Assembly: GCF_012927045.1 (NCBI RefSeq)
Contig: NZ_JABBFW010000014.1
Location: 84,430 to 148,429, forward strand
Direction: 5' to 3'
From: Azohydromonas caseinilytica
Lineage (GTDB): Bacteria > Pseudomonadota > Gammaproteobacteria > Burkholderiales > Burkholderiaceae_C
DNA length: 64,000 nt
A program made the translations under genes and the position numbers. Under the pieces are notes generated by a model. It was not told where the DNA came from. It worked only from the letters and a program-made list of their open reading frames with translations, and did no database searches. Each line of letters begins with the position of its first letter. Within the stretch, counting starts at the first letter, position 1. Of the stretch, positions 35,079-43,752 are shown piece by piece.

Positions 35079-35596
35079 CCGTAACTCCTGACGCTGTCGC
35101 GGCCAAGAGAACGGCCGCCAGAGCTGTAAGTTCTATCAGTCACAAAGTAGCCGTTCACGTTCGGTGCCTGCGCACCGGTGCGTTGCACGGCCAAGCTTTC
35201 TTTGAAATCCGCCTGCTGCTGGCTGTTCAGGCTGTCCCACTTCGCGCTGTAAGTGAGGTAGCTATAGAAGCTAGCGCCCGCTACATCAGCCCCGGGCCGC
35301 ACCTTGCCAGGGTCGTCGTCTGCAGCATCGACGCCAGCAGCGAGATCTTGCGCCGTGTACCTCAACGTCGGCTCTATCCACTGGTCGTTGCGCTTGAAGC
35401 CATACATCACCGTACCCAGGTAACCGCAACGCAGGAGTTCAACGACCTCAGATTCGTAGCTGTCGATGTCCGCATCGCTGGGTTTGTCGTAAAGCCGCTG
35501 CATGCGTTTAAGGTCGGTCTTAACCTTGGCGGCAAGGTGACGCGCATGCACAACGGTAAAGGTTGCGGCCTCCGTGGCCGTGAAGCTGTAGCTCAT
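35075..35596 (-). CDS. cap7: Bacterial HORMA-domain protein of type III CBASS (Cap7)
   Basis: A 173-residue HORMA protein: MSYSFTATEAATFTVVHARH, then AAKVKTDLKRMQRLYDKPSD, and the YLTYSAKWDSL strand region. The C-terminal tail (VTDRTYSSGGRSLGRDSVRS) is the mobile seat-belt part. HORMA proteins sense a peptide, presumably from the phage, close around it and switch on the CD-NTase (known). There is one HORMA gene here, as in the E. coli MS115-1 system; some relatives have two. It starts 12 bases after the CD-NTase gene. Confidence 0.92.
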   Translation of the reverse strand: MSYSFTATEAATFTVVHARHLAAKVKTDLKRMQRLYDKPSDADIDSYESEVVELLRCGYLGTVMYGFKRNDQWIEPTLRYTAQDLAAGVDAADDDPGKVRPGADVAGASFYSYLTYSAKWDSLNSQQQADFKESLAVQRTGAQAPNVNGYFVTDRTYSSGGRSLGRDSVRSYG

Positions 35597-35608
35597 CTGC
35601 TTGACTCC

Positions 35609-36574
35609 TCAGCCTTGGAAGGTCGAGCCGAGAACCTTTTGCCAATACCGCACGGTCAGTTCCTTGGTGGGCGCCGACAGTGCTGCGTCGATAGCGTCGC
35701 CCGCATCCAGCGCAGCATCGACAATGGCGTCGGCCTGCTCGGCCGTGTATAGCTTGGCAACGTTGTTGGTGGGATTGATCGGATCGAAGATCTGAACAAC
35801 GTCGAAACACTTGCCGACGTCGGAGACGGGATAGTGGTCGGTGAAGACGATGCGCTGACGCAGGTTCGAACGAGCGATGTAGGTGAAAAACGCCTGCATT
35901 GCGTCGGGGTAGTCCGACAAGTCCTGGCCCTGGTCTGTCAAGTGCGCGAGGATGAGCTCGACCATGAAGGACTTGAAGCGAAAGCCCTCGCGCTCTTGCT
36001 TCATTCGGCGCGCCCAGAACTTCAGCAGGCGCGCAACCTGGGCAAAGTGAGTCTCCTGAGCGCGCTTGCGCTTGCGGATGAACTCCAGATGCAACGGGAT
36101 GCTGGTCTCTAGAAAAGAGCCGTCCTCTTGGCTGACGAGGTTGCCTCGCCACGCAGAATCACCGGCATACAGCACCGGCACGACGTCGACGTCCAGCCCG
36201 GTACCCTTGAAGGATACGGTGACGGAGTATGTCTGCGGCTTGACTTGGTCCGGCGAAAAGTTGGGGAATGCCTTGCGCAACCGCTCGGCCAAGTATTCCA
36301 GCAACTGCTTGACGTCATGCGGCGCGTCTGAGCCGCTGATGTACACGGCCACGTCGATGTCGTTGAGCGTGCGCAGAGCTGTGCCCTTGGCCAAGCTACC
36401 CGACAACATCATCCTGCGCAGCGTGAAGTTGGGGTGCTCGTCCAGATAGGTTTCAAGCTTCTCGCGTAGGCGTCTGGCCTGCGCTCGGTATTCGTCAGCC
36501 TTGTCACGCGGAAGATTCACCCGTTCTTCGGCGAACCGGGCGATGGCACGGTGATCGACATGGGCCCTGCTCAT
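35609..36574 (-). CDS. cdnC: CD-NTase (cGAS/DncV-like nucleotidyltransferase) of type III CBASS, probable CdnC
   Basis: A 321-residue nucleotidyltransferase. The catalytic loop reads MLSGSLAKGTALRTLNDIDV (Gly59-Ser60, Asp72, Asp74), with a third acidic pair in GTGLDVDVVPV (Asp128/130). Helical C-terminal half with FWARRMKQEREGFRFKSFMV. The family makes cyclic oligonucleotides after infection; with NucC as the effector the product should be cyclic tri-AMP (inference). It is the first gene of the four-gene operon. The clade (C or D) is judged from the operon type and similarity to MS115-1 and needs a tree. ATG at 36574. Confidence 0.94.
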   Translation of the reverse strand: MSRAHVDHRAIARFAEERVNLPRDKADEYRAQARRLREKLETYLDEHPNFTLRRMMLSGSLAKGTALRTLNDIDVAVYISGSDAPHDVKQLLEYLAERLRKAFPNFSPDQVKPQTYSVTVSFKGTGLDVDVVPVLYAGDSAWRGNLVSQEDGSFLETSIPLHLEFIRKRKRAQETHFAQVARLLKFWARRMKQEREGFRFKSFMVELILAHLTDQGQDLSDYPDAMQAFFTYIARSNLRQRIVFTDHYPVSDVGKCFDVVQIFDPINPTNNVAKLYTAEQADAIVDAALDAGDAIDAALSAPTKELTVRYWQKVLGSTFQG

Positions 36575-36979
36575 CGGTCGTTTCTCTTCCTCAAGTCAGT
36601 GCTTGTGCGCCGAGCGCGATGCCTTCGCGCATACGGCATGAAAAGCCAGTTGTGAAAAAGTCCCGGCTTTCAAGCAGGCGATCCGTGGCAGGATTTCGCC
36701 ATCTACATGCTTCATAGCGGATCAACCTCCCTGCCAGAACTTCGTGGGGTGCAGAGGGCCACGGTGCCTGTTGGCCTTTTGCATCGGTGTTCCCTGCTTC
36801 TTCGGTTGCCTGAATAAGTACTTTATTCAGGCTCCTGTTGCGAAACGTTAGAAACGTTACGACAAATGATAGCCTCGAAGCATGTCTTTGGAGCACAGGG
36901 CGGTTCGCGGTAAGCGGATTTCTCGTGAATGTGTGAAGCCGGGGCTGATTGCATAGCGGAGTTGATGGACTCTGCCGCG
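36575..36979. other. Intergenic region upstream of the CBASS operon
   Basis: About 400 bases without a convincing gene. It holds the inverted repeat at 36808-36832 and, next to it, a direct repeat AAACGTTAG/AAACGTTAC (36841-36858). A 39-codon minus-strand frame just before cdnC (MKHVDGEILPRIACLKAGTF) has a distant GGGAGG and is doubtful. No regulator gene such as capH/capP or capW is seen. Confidence 0.45.
36808..36832. repeat. Perfect inverted repeat upstream of CBASS
   Basis: GCCTGAATAA (36808-36817) and TTATTCAGGC (36823-36832) are perfect 10-base arms with a five-base centre. It lies about 230 bases upstream of the cdnC start. It could be an operator for a regulator encoded elsewhere, or a transposon end. 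Confidence 0.5.
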
Positions 36980-37590
36980 GTAGCGGCGCTGTGCACCTGG
37001 CACAAGGGGCTGTCGGCGCGCGAAGCGGTCGAGTAGTACCTGCCTCAAACACTGGTTGATGGCGCATCGGCGCGCGGCGTGCTCGGCAGCATCCGGCGCC
37101 AGCTGCAGCGTTTGGCGCGCTCGCGCTCGCGCCAGCGGCCGGACCTGGCCGAAACCTTCGCCGTGGAGCGCCGTTGCGCACGTTGCCTCCGCCGCAGCCC
37201 CTCATCGGCGACCGCGTCGAGCACTGGCTGCCCACGCGCATCGCCGCCGCGCTGCAGTCGGAGGGCATCGAGACGCTGGCGGCACAGACGCTGCGCGTGC
37301 CGCGGCTGCCGGCGCTGGTGGACGGCCGTGCCCGGGCTGGGCGCCACTGGCGTACGCCAAGTGGAGGCCTTCTTCGCCGCGCACCCCGGGCTCTCCGAGC
37401 GCGCCCGCACGCTGGTGGCGGTGCCGCCCACGGACGTGCAGCCGTGGGAACGCATCGCGTTGCCGCAGGAGCTCGACGGCTCGCAGGGGCGCTTCCGCGC
37501 CCCGCGGGAGAGCTGTGTGCTCGACGCCCGCGACGACTACGCCGCGGTGCAGGCCTGGCTGCAGCGCCACGAGTCCGAGGTCACGCGCCG
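36980..37590 (+). pseudogene. Tyrosine recombinase (phage integrase family) remnant
   Basis: In plus-strand frames one reads LCTWHKGLSAREAVE, a TAG, then YLPQTLVDGASARGVLGSIR and LPPPQPLIGDRVEHWLPTRI, a frameshift near 37310, then WWTAVPGLGATGVRQVEAFF, LPQELDGSQGRFRAPRESCV and AVQAWLQRHESEVTRRA. These blocks are the N-terminal part of a known group of large site-specific integrases found on mobile elements of this kind. The catalytic C-terminal half (R...HxxR...Y) is gone; the sequence passes directly into an MFS transporter fragment at about 37590. Stop, frameshift and truncation make it dead. Confidence 0.65.
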
Positions 37591-38183
37591 GGCTCACCGC
37601 CGCGCTGCTGGCCTTCACGTTTGCCGCTGTCTGGTTCGTGAGCACCGCCATGGCGGCGCACCTGCCGCGGATACTGCAGGCCGTCGGCGCCAGCCTCGCG
37701 GTGGCGGTCGGCGTGGGCGCCCTGGTGGGGCCGGCCCAGGTGGCCGGACGGATCTTCGAGTTCAGCGTGCTGCGCAAGGTGCACCCGCTGCTGTCGGCCC
37801 GGCTGGCCGCCCTGGCGCATCCGCTGGGGGCTGCCATCTTGCTGACGGCCGGCGCGTCGATGGCGCCGGTGTTCGCGCTGCTGCACGGCGCGGGCAACGG
37901 CATCCTGACCATCGCCATGGGAACGCTGCCGCTGGTGCTGTTCGGCTCCCGCGGCTATGGCGCGCGCCAGGGCTGGATCATGATGCCCGCGCGCTGCGTG
38001 CAGGCGCTCGCGCCCTTGCTGTTCGGGCTGGCGCTGGACGGCTGGGGTGCCGCGTCGCTGTGGCTGTCGGCCGCGCTGGGGCTGTGCGCCTTCGGCGCCT
38101 TGATGTTGCTGCGTGCGCCGGCTTCGCCTTCCCCGGCCCTGGCCCCCGCCCGCCCCGACACTGCCCGGGGCTGCGGGCGCTGA
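37590..38183 (+). pseudogene. MFS transporter, N-terminally truncated
   Basis: About 197 codons of membrane protein: LTAALLAFTFAAVWFVSTAM, then VGVGALVGPAQVAGRIFEFS, ILLTAGASMAPVFALLHGAG and NGILTIAMGTLPLVLFGSRG. This fits the C-terminal six helices of a major facilitator transporter; the first half is missing because the recombinase remnant is joined in front of it. MFS genes of this kind often precede arsenic genes, and the arsA remnant follows after 32 bases. No start codon with a ribosome site is present at the join. Confidence 0.7.
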
Positions 38184-38215
38184 ACGCCGCAGTCCTTCAC
38201 CGCAAGAACATCACC

Positions 38216-39551
38216 ATGTCCCTGAACGATCCCCTGGCGCTGCTCGAAGCTGCGCCGCGCTTTCTCTTCTTCACCGGCAAGGGGGGCGTGGGCAAGACCT
38301 CGCTGGCCTGTGCCTGCGCGCTGGCCCTGGTGGACGCGCGACGGCGGGTGCTGCTCGTGAGCACCGACCCGGCCTCCAACTTCGACGAGATGCTCGCCAC
38401 GCCACTGGGGCGCGTGCCGACAGACGTGGCCGGCGCGCCGGGGCTGCAGGCCCTCAACATCGACCCGGAAGCCGCGGCCGAGGCCTACCGGCTGCGCGTG
38501 ATCGCGCAGATGGCCCTCGAGAGCACCGAGGTACAGCGCGGCAAGGTGCGCGAGCAGCTTTCCGGCGCCTGCACCACCGAGATCGCAGCCTTCGACGAGT
38601 TCGTGGGGCTGCTCGCGGGCGACGCCGAGGGCTTCGACCACGTCATCTTCGATACCGCCCCTACCGGCCACACGCTGCGGCTGCTGAGCCTGCCCAAGGC
38701 CTGGACCGGTTTCCTGGAGGGCAACGACCGCGGCGCCTCGTGCCTGGGGCCGCACTCGGGGCTGAAGATGCAGGAGATGCGGTTTCGCGAGGCGATGACG
38801 GCGCTCGGGGATGCACGGCGCACGCGCGTCGTGCTGGTGACCCGGCCTGACGCGCCGGCGCTGAAGGAGGCCGCGCGAACCCGTACGGAACTGGTGGAGC
38901 TGGGACTCGCGAACCAGTGGCTCGTCGTCAACGGTGTCTTCACGGAAGCACCGGGCGACGATGCGGTGGCCGCGGCGCTGTGGTCCCAGCAGCAGGCGGC
39001 ACTCGCTGCCCTGCCCGAAGCCCTGCAGGGACTGCGGCAAAGCCTCGTGCCGCTGCGGGGCTTCGACATGGTTGGCCTGGCGGCCCTGCGCGCGCTGCTG
39101 GCTGGCGGCACCGAGCCGCCCACGGTGCGCAGCGGTGAGCCGGACTCCGTGGGATGCCACGGGCGCCTACCACCGGCAGATGCTGCGCGACTTCAAGGGC
39201 GCGGCCAGCACGCGCGTGGTCACGCCGCTGATGCGGCTGCAGGACCCCGACTACACCCGCATCGTGCTGGTCACGCTGCCGGAGACCACGCCGGTGTCCG
39301 AAGCGGCTGCGCTGCAGGAGGACCTGAAGCGCGCGCGCATCGAGCCCTTCGCCTGGGTCGTCAACCGCAGCCTGGCGACCTCGGGGACCACTTCGCCCGT
39401 GCTGGCCGCCCGGATAGCCGGCGAGATGCAGCAAGTGCGCCGGGTCGCAAGCTCGCTGGCCCAGCGGACATTCGTCGTGCCCTGGCGCCAGGAGCCGCCG
39501 GTCGGCATCCAGGCGCTCGGGCAACTCGACGAGAAACCGGCCAGCGCGTAG
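38216..39551 (+). pseudogene. arsA: arsA (arsenical pump ATPase) with internal deletion
   Basis: The first half is intact: FFTGKGGVGKTSLACACALA (P-loop), VLLVSTDPASNFDEML and DHVIFDTAPTGHTLRLLSLP. It ends near 39150 in LAGGTEPPTVRSGEPDS. At that point the reading jumps to another frame with DATGAYHRQMLRDFKGAAST, VLVTLPETTPVSEAAALQED and VVPWRQEPPVGIQALGQL, which is the end of the second half of ArsA. So the second P-loop and about 150 residues are deleted. ArsA normally has two nucleotide sites and powers ArsB; here the first half would read into a false tail ending at 39682. A half-ArsA might fold, but loss of function is likely. Confidence 0.82.
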
Positions 39552-39670
39552 TCGTGGTCGATTTCCAAGGCAGGACGGCCGGCACGGGGCTGTTGCTGCG
39601 CACCGCCTGTCGTCGGCACGCCCCGTGGTCGCGGCAACCGAAGGGACTTCGGGTTCTCATTTCAAAAACA

Positions 39671-39688
39671 ATTCCAGTATGATGGAAT
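39671..39688. promoter_or_regulatory. Putative ArsR operator
   Basis: ATTCCA (39671-39676), six bases, TGGAAT (39683-39688): a perfect dyad ending one base before the arsR ATG. ArsR-family repressors bind such dyads over their own promoter (known). Here it would cover the start of arsR and block transcription of the genes that follow. Confidence 0.6.
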
Positions 39689-39689
39689 C

Positions 39690-40016
39690 ATGGAAGAGAA
39701 AGACGTCGTCCGCTCCCTTGCCGCGCTGGCCCAGTCGGCACGGCTGCAGATATTCCGCAGCCTGGTGGTCGCGGGCCATGCGGGCATGACGCCCGGTGCG
39801 ATGGCCGAGGCGCTGCAGCTGCCGGCATCCACGCTGTCGTTCCACCTCAAGGAGCTCACCAACGCCGGTCTGGTGAGCCAGGAGCGCGAGGGCCGCAACC
39901 TGATCTACCGCGCCGCGTTCGGGCACATGAACGCGCTGCTGGCCTACCTCACCGAGAACTGCTGCCAGGGTGCCCAGGAGTGCGTGCCGGCGGCGCAAGG
40001 CTGTTCCAACTGCTGA
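39690..40016 (+). CDS. arsR: ArsR-family metalloregulator
   Basis: A 108-residue winged-helix repressor. The HTH is MAEALQLPASTLSFHLKELT, followed by the wing LVSQEREGRNLIYRAAF. The C-terminus has clustered cysteines (ENCC, then QECV and CSNC), the probable As(III) site; many ArsR proteins use a different site in the HTH helix, so this is the C-terminal-site type. Binding of arsenite would release the operator just upstream. ATG at 39690. The ars genes follow on the same strand with small gaps. Confidence 0.92.
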   Translation: MEEKDVVRSLAALAQSARLQIFRSLVVAGHAGMTPGAMAEALQLPASTLSFHLKELTNAGLVSQEREGRNLIYRAAFGHMNALLAYLTENCCQGAQECVPAAQGCSNC

Positions 40017-40045
40017 TTTCCAAGACCCACCGGGAGAGCTGCTCA

Positions 40046-40555
40046 ATGAAGCGTTTTCACGTCCACCTGCACGTCGATGACCTGGCCAGGAGCATCGCCT
40101 TCTATTCCAGGCTCTTCGCCGCCGAGCCCGCGCGTGTCGAGAGCGACTACGCCAAGTGGATGCTCGACGACCCGGCCGTGAACTTCGCCATCTCCACGCG
40201 CGGCCAGGCCGGCGCCATCGATCACCTGGGCTTCCAGACGGACGATCCGGAGGAACTGGCCGCCATGAAAGCCCGTGCCGAGGCCGCCGACATGGCGCTG
40301 CTCGACGAGGGGGCGACCACCTGCTGTTACGCGCGCAGCGAGAAGCACTGGATCACGGACCCGCAGGGGATCGCCTGGGAGCACTTCCACACCCTGGGCA
40401 GCATCCCCGTGTTCCGCGAGGGGGAAGGCGCCGACACCGGGGCCTGCTGCACGCCGGCAACGCCCGCTGCCGAGCCCGCGCCGGCCGCCAGTTGCGCGCC
40501 GCGCGGCAAGCCAATCGGCATCCCGGTGAAGTCCTCCACCAGCTCCTGCTGCTGA
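40046..40555 (+). CDS. arsI: ArsI/CadI-family VOC protein (C-As lyase type)
   Basis: A 169-residue vicinal-oxygen-chelate protein: MKRFHVHLHVDDLARSIAFY, then KWMLDDPAVNFAISTRG, GAIDHLGFQTDD, and the cysteine pair in EGATTCCYARSEKHWITD, with Glu in AWEHFHTLG. His/His/Glu and the Cys pair are the expected metal and arsenical ligands of ArsI, which splits methylarsenite into arsenite and formaldehyde (known). The C-terminal tail is Pro/Ala-rich and ends SSCC. ATG at 40046; arsC follows after 10 bases. Confidence 0.86.
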   Translation: MKRFHVHLHVDDLARSIAFYSRLFAAEPARVESDYAKWMLDDPAVNFAISTRGQAGAIDHLGFQTDDPEELAAMKARAEAADMALLDEGATTCCYARSEKHWITDPQGIAWEHFHTLGSIPVFREGEGADTGACCTPATPAAEPAPAASCAPRGKPIGIPVKSSTSSCC

Positions 40556-40565
40556 GAGGCCGGCC

Positions 40566-41069
40566 ATGGACACCAAGGTGTACAACGCGCTGTTCATCTG
40601 CACGGGCAACTCCGCACGCTCGATCATGGCCGAGGGGCTGCTCAACCACTTCGGGCGCGGGCGCTTTCGCGCCTATTCCGCAGGCAGTCATCCCGCCGGT
40701 GCCGTGAACCCGCTGGCCTTGGCGCTGCTGCACAAGTGGCACATCCCGACCGACGGCTTTCGCAGCAAGTCCTGGAACGAGTTTGCTGCGGCCGGTGCGC
40801 CCGAAATGGACTTCGTCTTCACGGTCTGCGACAAGGCCGCCGGCGAGGTCTGTCCCCTGTGGCCGGGCCAGCCCATGACAGCGCACTGGGGCGTGGCCGA
40901 CCCGGCCACGGTCGAGGGTCCTGATGAGGTCCGTGCCCGCGCCTTCCTGGATGCCGCCACGGTGCTCAAGCGCCGTATCGAGCTGATGCTCGCGCTGCCC
41001 TTGCAGTCGCTGGCCCGCATGTCGCTGCAGCGCGAGATCGAGCGCATCGGCAAGTCCGGCGCTGCCTGA
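40566..41069 (+). CDS. arsC: Arsenate reductase, LMW protein-tyrosine-phosphatase type (first copy)
   Basis: A 167-residue protein with the P-loop FICTGNSARSIMAEGLLN (Cys12 in the CX5R loop) and the later cysteine motif FTVCDKAAGEVCPLWPG that provides the partner thiols. It reduces arsenate to arsenite with thioredoxin or a glutathione/mycothiol system (known for the family). It follows arsI by 10 bases and is followed by a terminator, so part of the transcript may end here before the second copy. Confidence 0.92.
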   Translation: MDTKVYNALFICTGNSARSIMAEGLLNHFGRGRFRAYSAGSHPAGAVNPLALALLHKWHIPTDGFRSKSWNEFAAAGAPEMDFVFTVCDKAAGEVCPLWPGQPMTAHWGVADPATVEGPDEVRARAFLDAATVLKRRIELMLALPLQSLARMSLQREIERIGKSGAA

Positions 41070-41080
41070 GCCTCGCACTT

Positions 41081-41116
41081 CGGCCCCGCGCTGTTCGCTG
41101 CGGGGCCGGCTTTTTT
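41081..41116 (+). terminator. Rho-independent terminator after the first arsC
   Basis: CGGCCCCGC (41081-41089) pairs perfectly with GCGGGGCCG (41100-41108) over a 10-base loop and is followed by six T (41111-41116). It separates arsR-arsI-arsC from the next arsC, which may be read through or use its own promoter. Confidence 0.85.
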
Positions 41117-41146
41117 CCGACGCATTCCAAGCTGCCTGGTTCTTCG

Positions 41147-41650
41147 ATGACCACCCACGTACTGATCCTGTGCACCCACAACTCCGCACGCAGCGTGCTG
41201 AGCGAAGGGATGCTCAACCACCTGGCCGCCAAGCTCGGCCGTGACGTGCGCGCCCACAGCGCCGGCAGCGCCCCGAGCGGGCGCATCAACCCGTTTGCTC
41301 TTGAAGCGCTGCAGAACGCCGGCATCGACACCAGTGCCTACCGCAGCAAGAGCTGGGACGAGTTCTCGGCGGGCAGCGCGCCGGCGCTGTCCATCGTCAT
41401 CACCGTGTGCGACAGCGCCGCGGCGGAGGCCTGCCCGGTGTTCTTCGGCGCCAACGGCCAGCCCGTGAAGGTGCACTGGGGCTACCCCGACCCGTCCAAT
41501 GCCGAGGGCGGCGACGAGGGCAAGCGCCGCGCCTTCGAGCTCACGCGCCAAGCCATCGGCTACCGGATGCTGCAGCTGCTGGCGCTGCCGCTGCAGACCA
41601 TGGACCGCGACGCGCTGCAGGCCGCGCTCATCGAGATCGGCCGCAGCTGA
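41147..41650 (+). CDS. arsC: Arsenate reductase, LMW protein-tyrosine-phosphatase type (second copy)
   Basis: A 167-residue paralogue of the preceding arsC. P-loop LILCTHNSARSVLSEGMLN (Cys9), then YRSKSWDEFS and VITVCDSAAAEACPVFFG. The HNSARS form is the more common one in proteobacterial ArsC of this type; the first copy has GNSARS. ATG at 41147, 30 bases after the terminator. acr3 follows after 14 bases. Confidence 0.92.
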   Translation: MTTHVLILCTHNSARSVLSEGMLNHLAAKLGRDVRAHSAGSAPSGRINPFALEALQNAGIDTSAYRSKSWDEFSAGSAPALSIVITVCDSAAAEACPVFFGANGQPVKVHWGYPDPSNAEGGDEGKRRAFELTRQAIGYRMLQLLALPLQTMDRDALQAALIEIGRS

Positions 41651-41664
41651 GTGAGAGACCGACC

Positions 41665-42756
41665 ATGAACAACACCCGAACCGTACCGGCCGCGCAGGCG
41701 GCCCGGGCTGCCGCACCGGCGCCCATGAGCGTCTTCGAGCGCTGGCTCACCCTCTGGGTCTTTCTGTGCATCGTCGCCGGCATCGCGCTGGGGCAACTGC
41801 TGCCCGGACCGTTCCAGGCCATCGGCCGCGTGGAAGTGGCCCAGGTCAACCTGCCCGTGGGCGCGCTGATCTGGATCATGATCATCCCGATGCTGCTGAA
41901 GGTGGATTTCACCTCGCTGCACCAGGTGAGCCAGCACTGGAAGGGCATCGGCGTCACGCTGTTCGTGAACTGGGCCGTGAAGCCCTTCTCGATGGCGCTG
42001 CTGGGCTGGATCTTCGTGCGCCACCTCTTCGCGCCGTACCTGCCCGCCGAGCAGCTCGACAGCTACATCGCGGGCCTGATTCTGCTGGCCGCGGCGCCCT
42101 GCACGGCCATGGTGTTCGTGTGGAGCCGGCTCACCGGCGGCCACCCGCTGTTCACGCTGTCGCAGGTGGCACTGAACGACACCATCATGGTGTTCGCCTT
42201 CGCGCCCATCGTGGCGCTGCTGCTCGGGCTGTCCTCCATCACCGTGCCCTGGGACACGCTCATCACCTCGGTGGTGCTCTACATCGTGATCCCGGTGATC
42301 GTGGCGCAGCTCTGGCGCCGGGCACTGCTCAGAAAAGGCCAGGCCGCCTTCGACGCCACGCTGGCGAAGATCGGCCCCTGGTCCATCACCGCGCTGCTGG
42401 CCACGCTGGTGTTGCTCTTTGCCTTCCAGGGCGAGGCGATCCTCAAGCAGCCGCTGGTGATCGCCATGCTGGCCGTGCCCATCCTGATCCAGGTCTTCTT
42501 CAACTCGGCGCTGGCGTACTGGCTCAACCGCAAGGTGGGCGAGTCGCACAGCGTGGCCTGTCCCTCGGCGCTCATTGGCGCCAGCAACTTCTTCGAGTTG
42601 GCGGTGGCCGCGGCGATCAGCCTCTTCGGCTTCGAGTCCGGGGCAGCCCTGGCCACCGTGGTGGGCGTGCTCATCGAGGTACCGGTGATGCTGCTGGTGG
42701 TGCGCATCGTCAACCAGAGCAAGGGCTGGTACGAGGCCGGTGCACGCGGGGGCTGA
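41665..42756 (+). CDS. acr3: Arsenite efflux transporter Acr3
   Basis: A 363-residue transporter with about ten membrane helices, e.g. FLCIVAGIALGQLLPG, LIWIMIIPMLLKVDF and LILLAAAPCTAMVFVWSRLT. The conserved Cys in APCTAMVFVW is essential in characterised Acr3 proteins. It exports arsenite using the proton gradient (known). ATG at 41665. Earlier ars clusters call this gene arsB, but the sequence is Acr3, not the larger ArsB. Confidence 0.95.
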   Translation: MNNTRTVPAAQAARAAAPAPMSVFERWLTLWVFLCIVAGIALGQLLPGPFQAIGRVEVAQVNLPVGALIWIMIIPMLLKVDFTSLHQVSQHWKGIGVTLFVNWAVKPFSMALLGWIFVRHLFAPYLPAEQLDSYIAGLILLAAAPCTAMVFVWSRLTGGHPLFTLSQVALNDTIMVFAFAPIVALLLGLSSITVPWDTLITSVVLYIVIPVIVAQLWRRALLRKGQAAFDATLAKIGPWSITALLATLVLLFAFQGEAILKQPLVIAMLAVPILIQVFFNSALAYWLNRKVGESHSVACPSALIGASNFFELAVAAAISLFGFESGAALATVVGVLIEVPVMLLVVRIVNQSKGWYEAGARGG

Positions 42757-42953
42757 GGCCAAAGATGCGTTCCACGCGAGGCGGCTTGGCGTCCGCCTCG
42801 CGCTCATGCCGCGCGTACATCGCATCGGAGGTGGCCTGATGACAGGCGCGGCATATCGACATCGTCGCGCTGGAGCTTGTTGCCGGCCTCTTGGGTGCAG
42901 TGCCGACTGGCGCCGGGGCCCTTGAGGCATCGGCGGCCTGCGCACAATGACCC

Positions 42954-43274
42954 ATGAAAACGTTCCTGCTGTACGTCGCCACGGCGCTGGCCGAGATCGT
43001 CGGCTGCTACCTGCCGTACCTGTGGCTCAAGCAAGGGCGCACCGCCTGGCTGCTGCTGCCTGCCGCCGCGAGCCTGGCACTGTTCGCATGGCTGCTCACG
43101 CTGCACGACACGGCTGCGGGACGCGTCTACGCGGCCTACGGCGGTGTCTACATCGGCGTGGCGCTCTTGTGGCTGTGGGTCGTTGACCAGATCCGCCCGA
43201 CAGCCTGGGACCTGGCCGGCGTTGCCGTGGCGTTGGCTGGCATGGGCATCATCATGTTCCAACCAGACCGGTAG
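42954..43274 (+). CDS. YnfA-family small membrane protein
   Basis: 106 residues with four hydrophobic helices. [20 protein letters not shown], then [38 protein letters not shown] and [18 protein letters not shown] match the UPF0060/YnfA family, distantly related to SMR exporters. Function is not settled; SMR-like efflux has been reported. It sits inside the ars cluster, 200 bases after acr3. Confidence 0.9.
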   Translation: MKTFLLYVATALAEIVGCYLPYLWLKQGRTAWLLLPAAASLALFAWLLTLHDTAAGRVYAAYGGVYIGVALLWLWVVDQIRPTAWDLAGVAVALAGMGIIMFQPDR

Positions 43275-43329
43275 GACTCCAACAGGCGACCCGGTTCGGC
43301 CAGCCCCATCCCCAATATCGAATCGACCC

Positions 43330-43752
43330 ATGACCGACGTCACCATCTTCCACAACCCCGCCTGCGGTACCTCGCGCAACACGCTGGCGCTCATCCGCCA
43401 TGCCGGCATCGAGCCGACCGTTGTCGAGTACTTGAAGACGCCGCCCACCAAGGAGCAACTGCGCGAGCTGGTGGCGGCCACGGGCCAGGGTATGCGCGCG
43501 CTGCTGCGCGAGAAGGGCACGCCGTACGCGGAGCTGGGCTTGGCCGACCCCAAGTGGAGCGACGAGCAGTTGCTCGACTTCATCGTGCAGCATCCCATCC
43601 TGATGAACCGCCCGCTGGTCGTGACGCCTCTGGGCGCCAAGCTGTGCCGCCCGTCCGAAGCGGTGCTGGAGCTGCTGCCGGTGGGCCAGCTGCCACCCTT
43701 CACGAAGGAAGACGGTGAAGTGGTGCAGGACAGCGGGGTGCGCCGTGGCTGA
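43330..43752 (+). CDS. arsC: Arsenate reductase, glutaredoxin-coupled ArsC type
   Basis: A 140-residue protein: [19 protein letters not shown] (catalytic Cys12), [16 protein letters not shown], and the arginine region [20 protein letters not shown]. This thioredoxin-fold family uses glutaredoxin and glutathione to reduce arsenate (known), unlike the two LMW-PTP-type genes upstream. ATG at 43330. Its end overlaps arsH by eight bases. Confidence 0.93.
   Translation: MTDVTIFHNPACGTSRNTLALIRHAGIEPTVVEYLKTPPTKEQLRELVAATGQGMRALLREKGTPYAELGLADPKWSDEQLLDFIVQHPILMNRPLVVTPLGAKLCRPSEAVLELLPVGQLPPFTKEDGEVVQDSGVRRG

Noticed and set aside
36591..37268. 225-codon minus-strand frame upstream of CBASS as a regulator gene
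   Set aside because: The N-terminal two thirds are antisense to the recombinase remnant and no HTH is visible.
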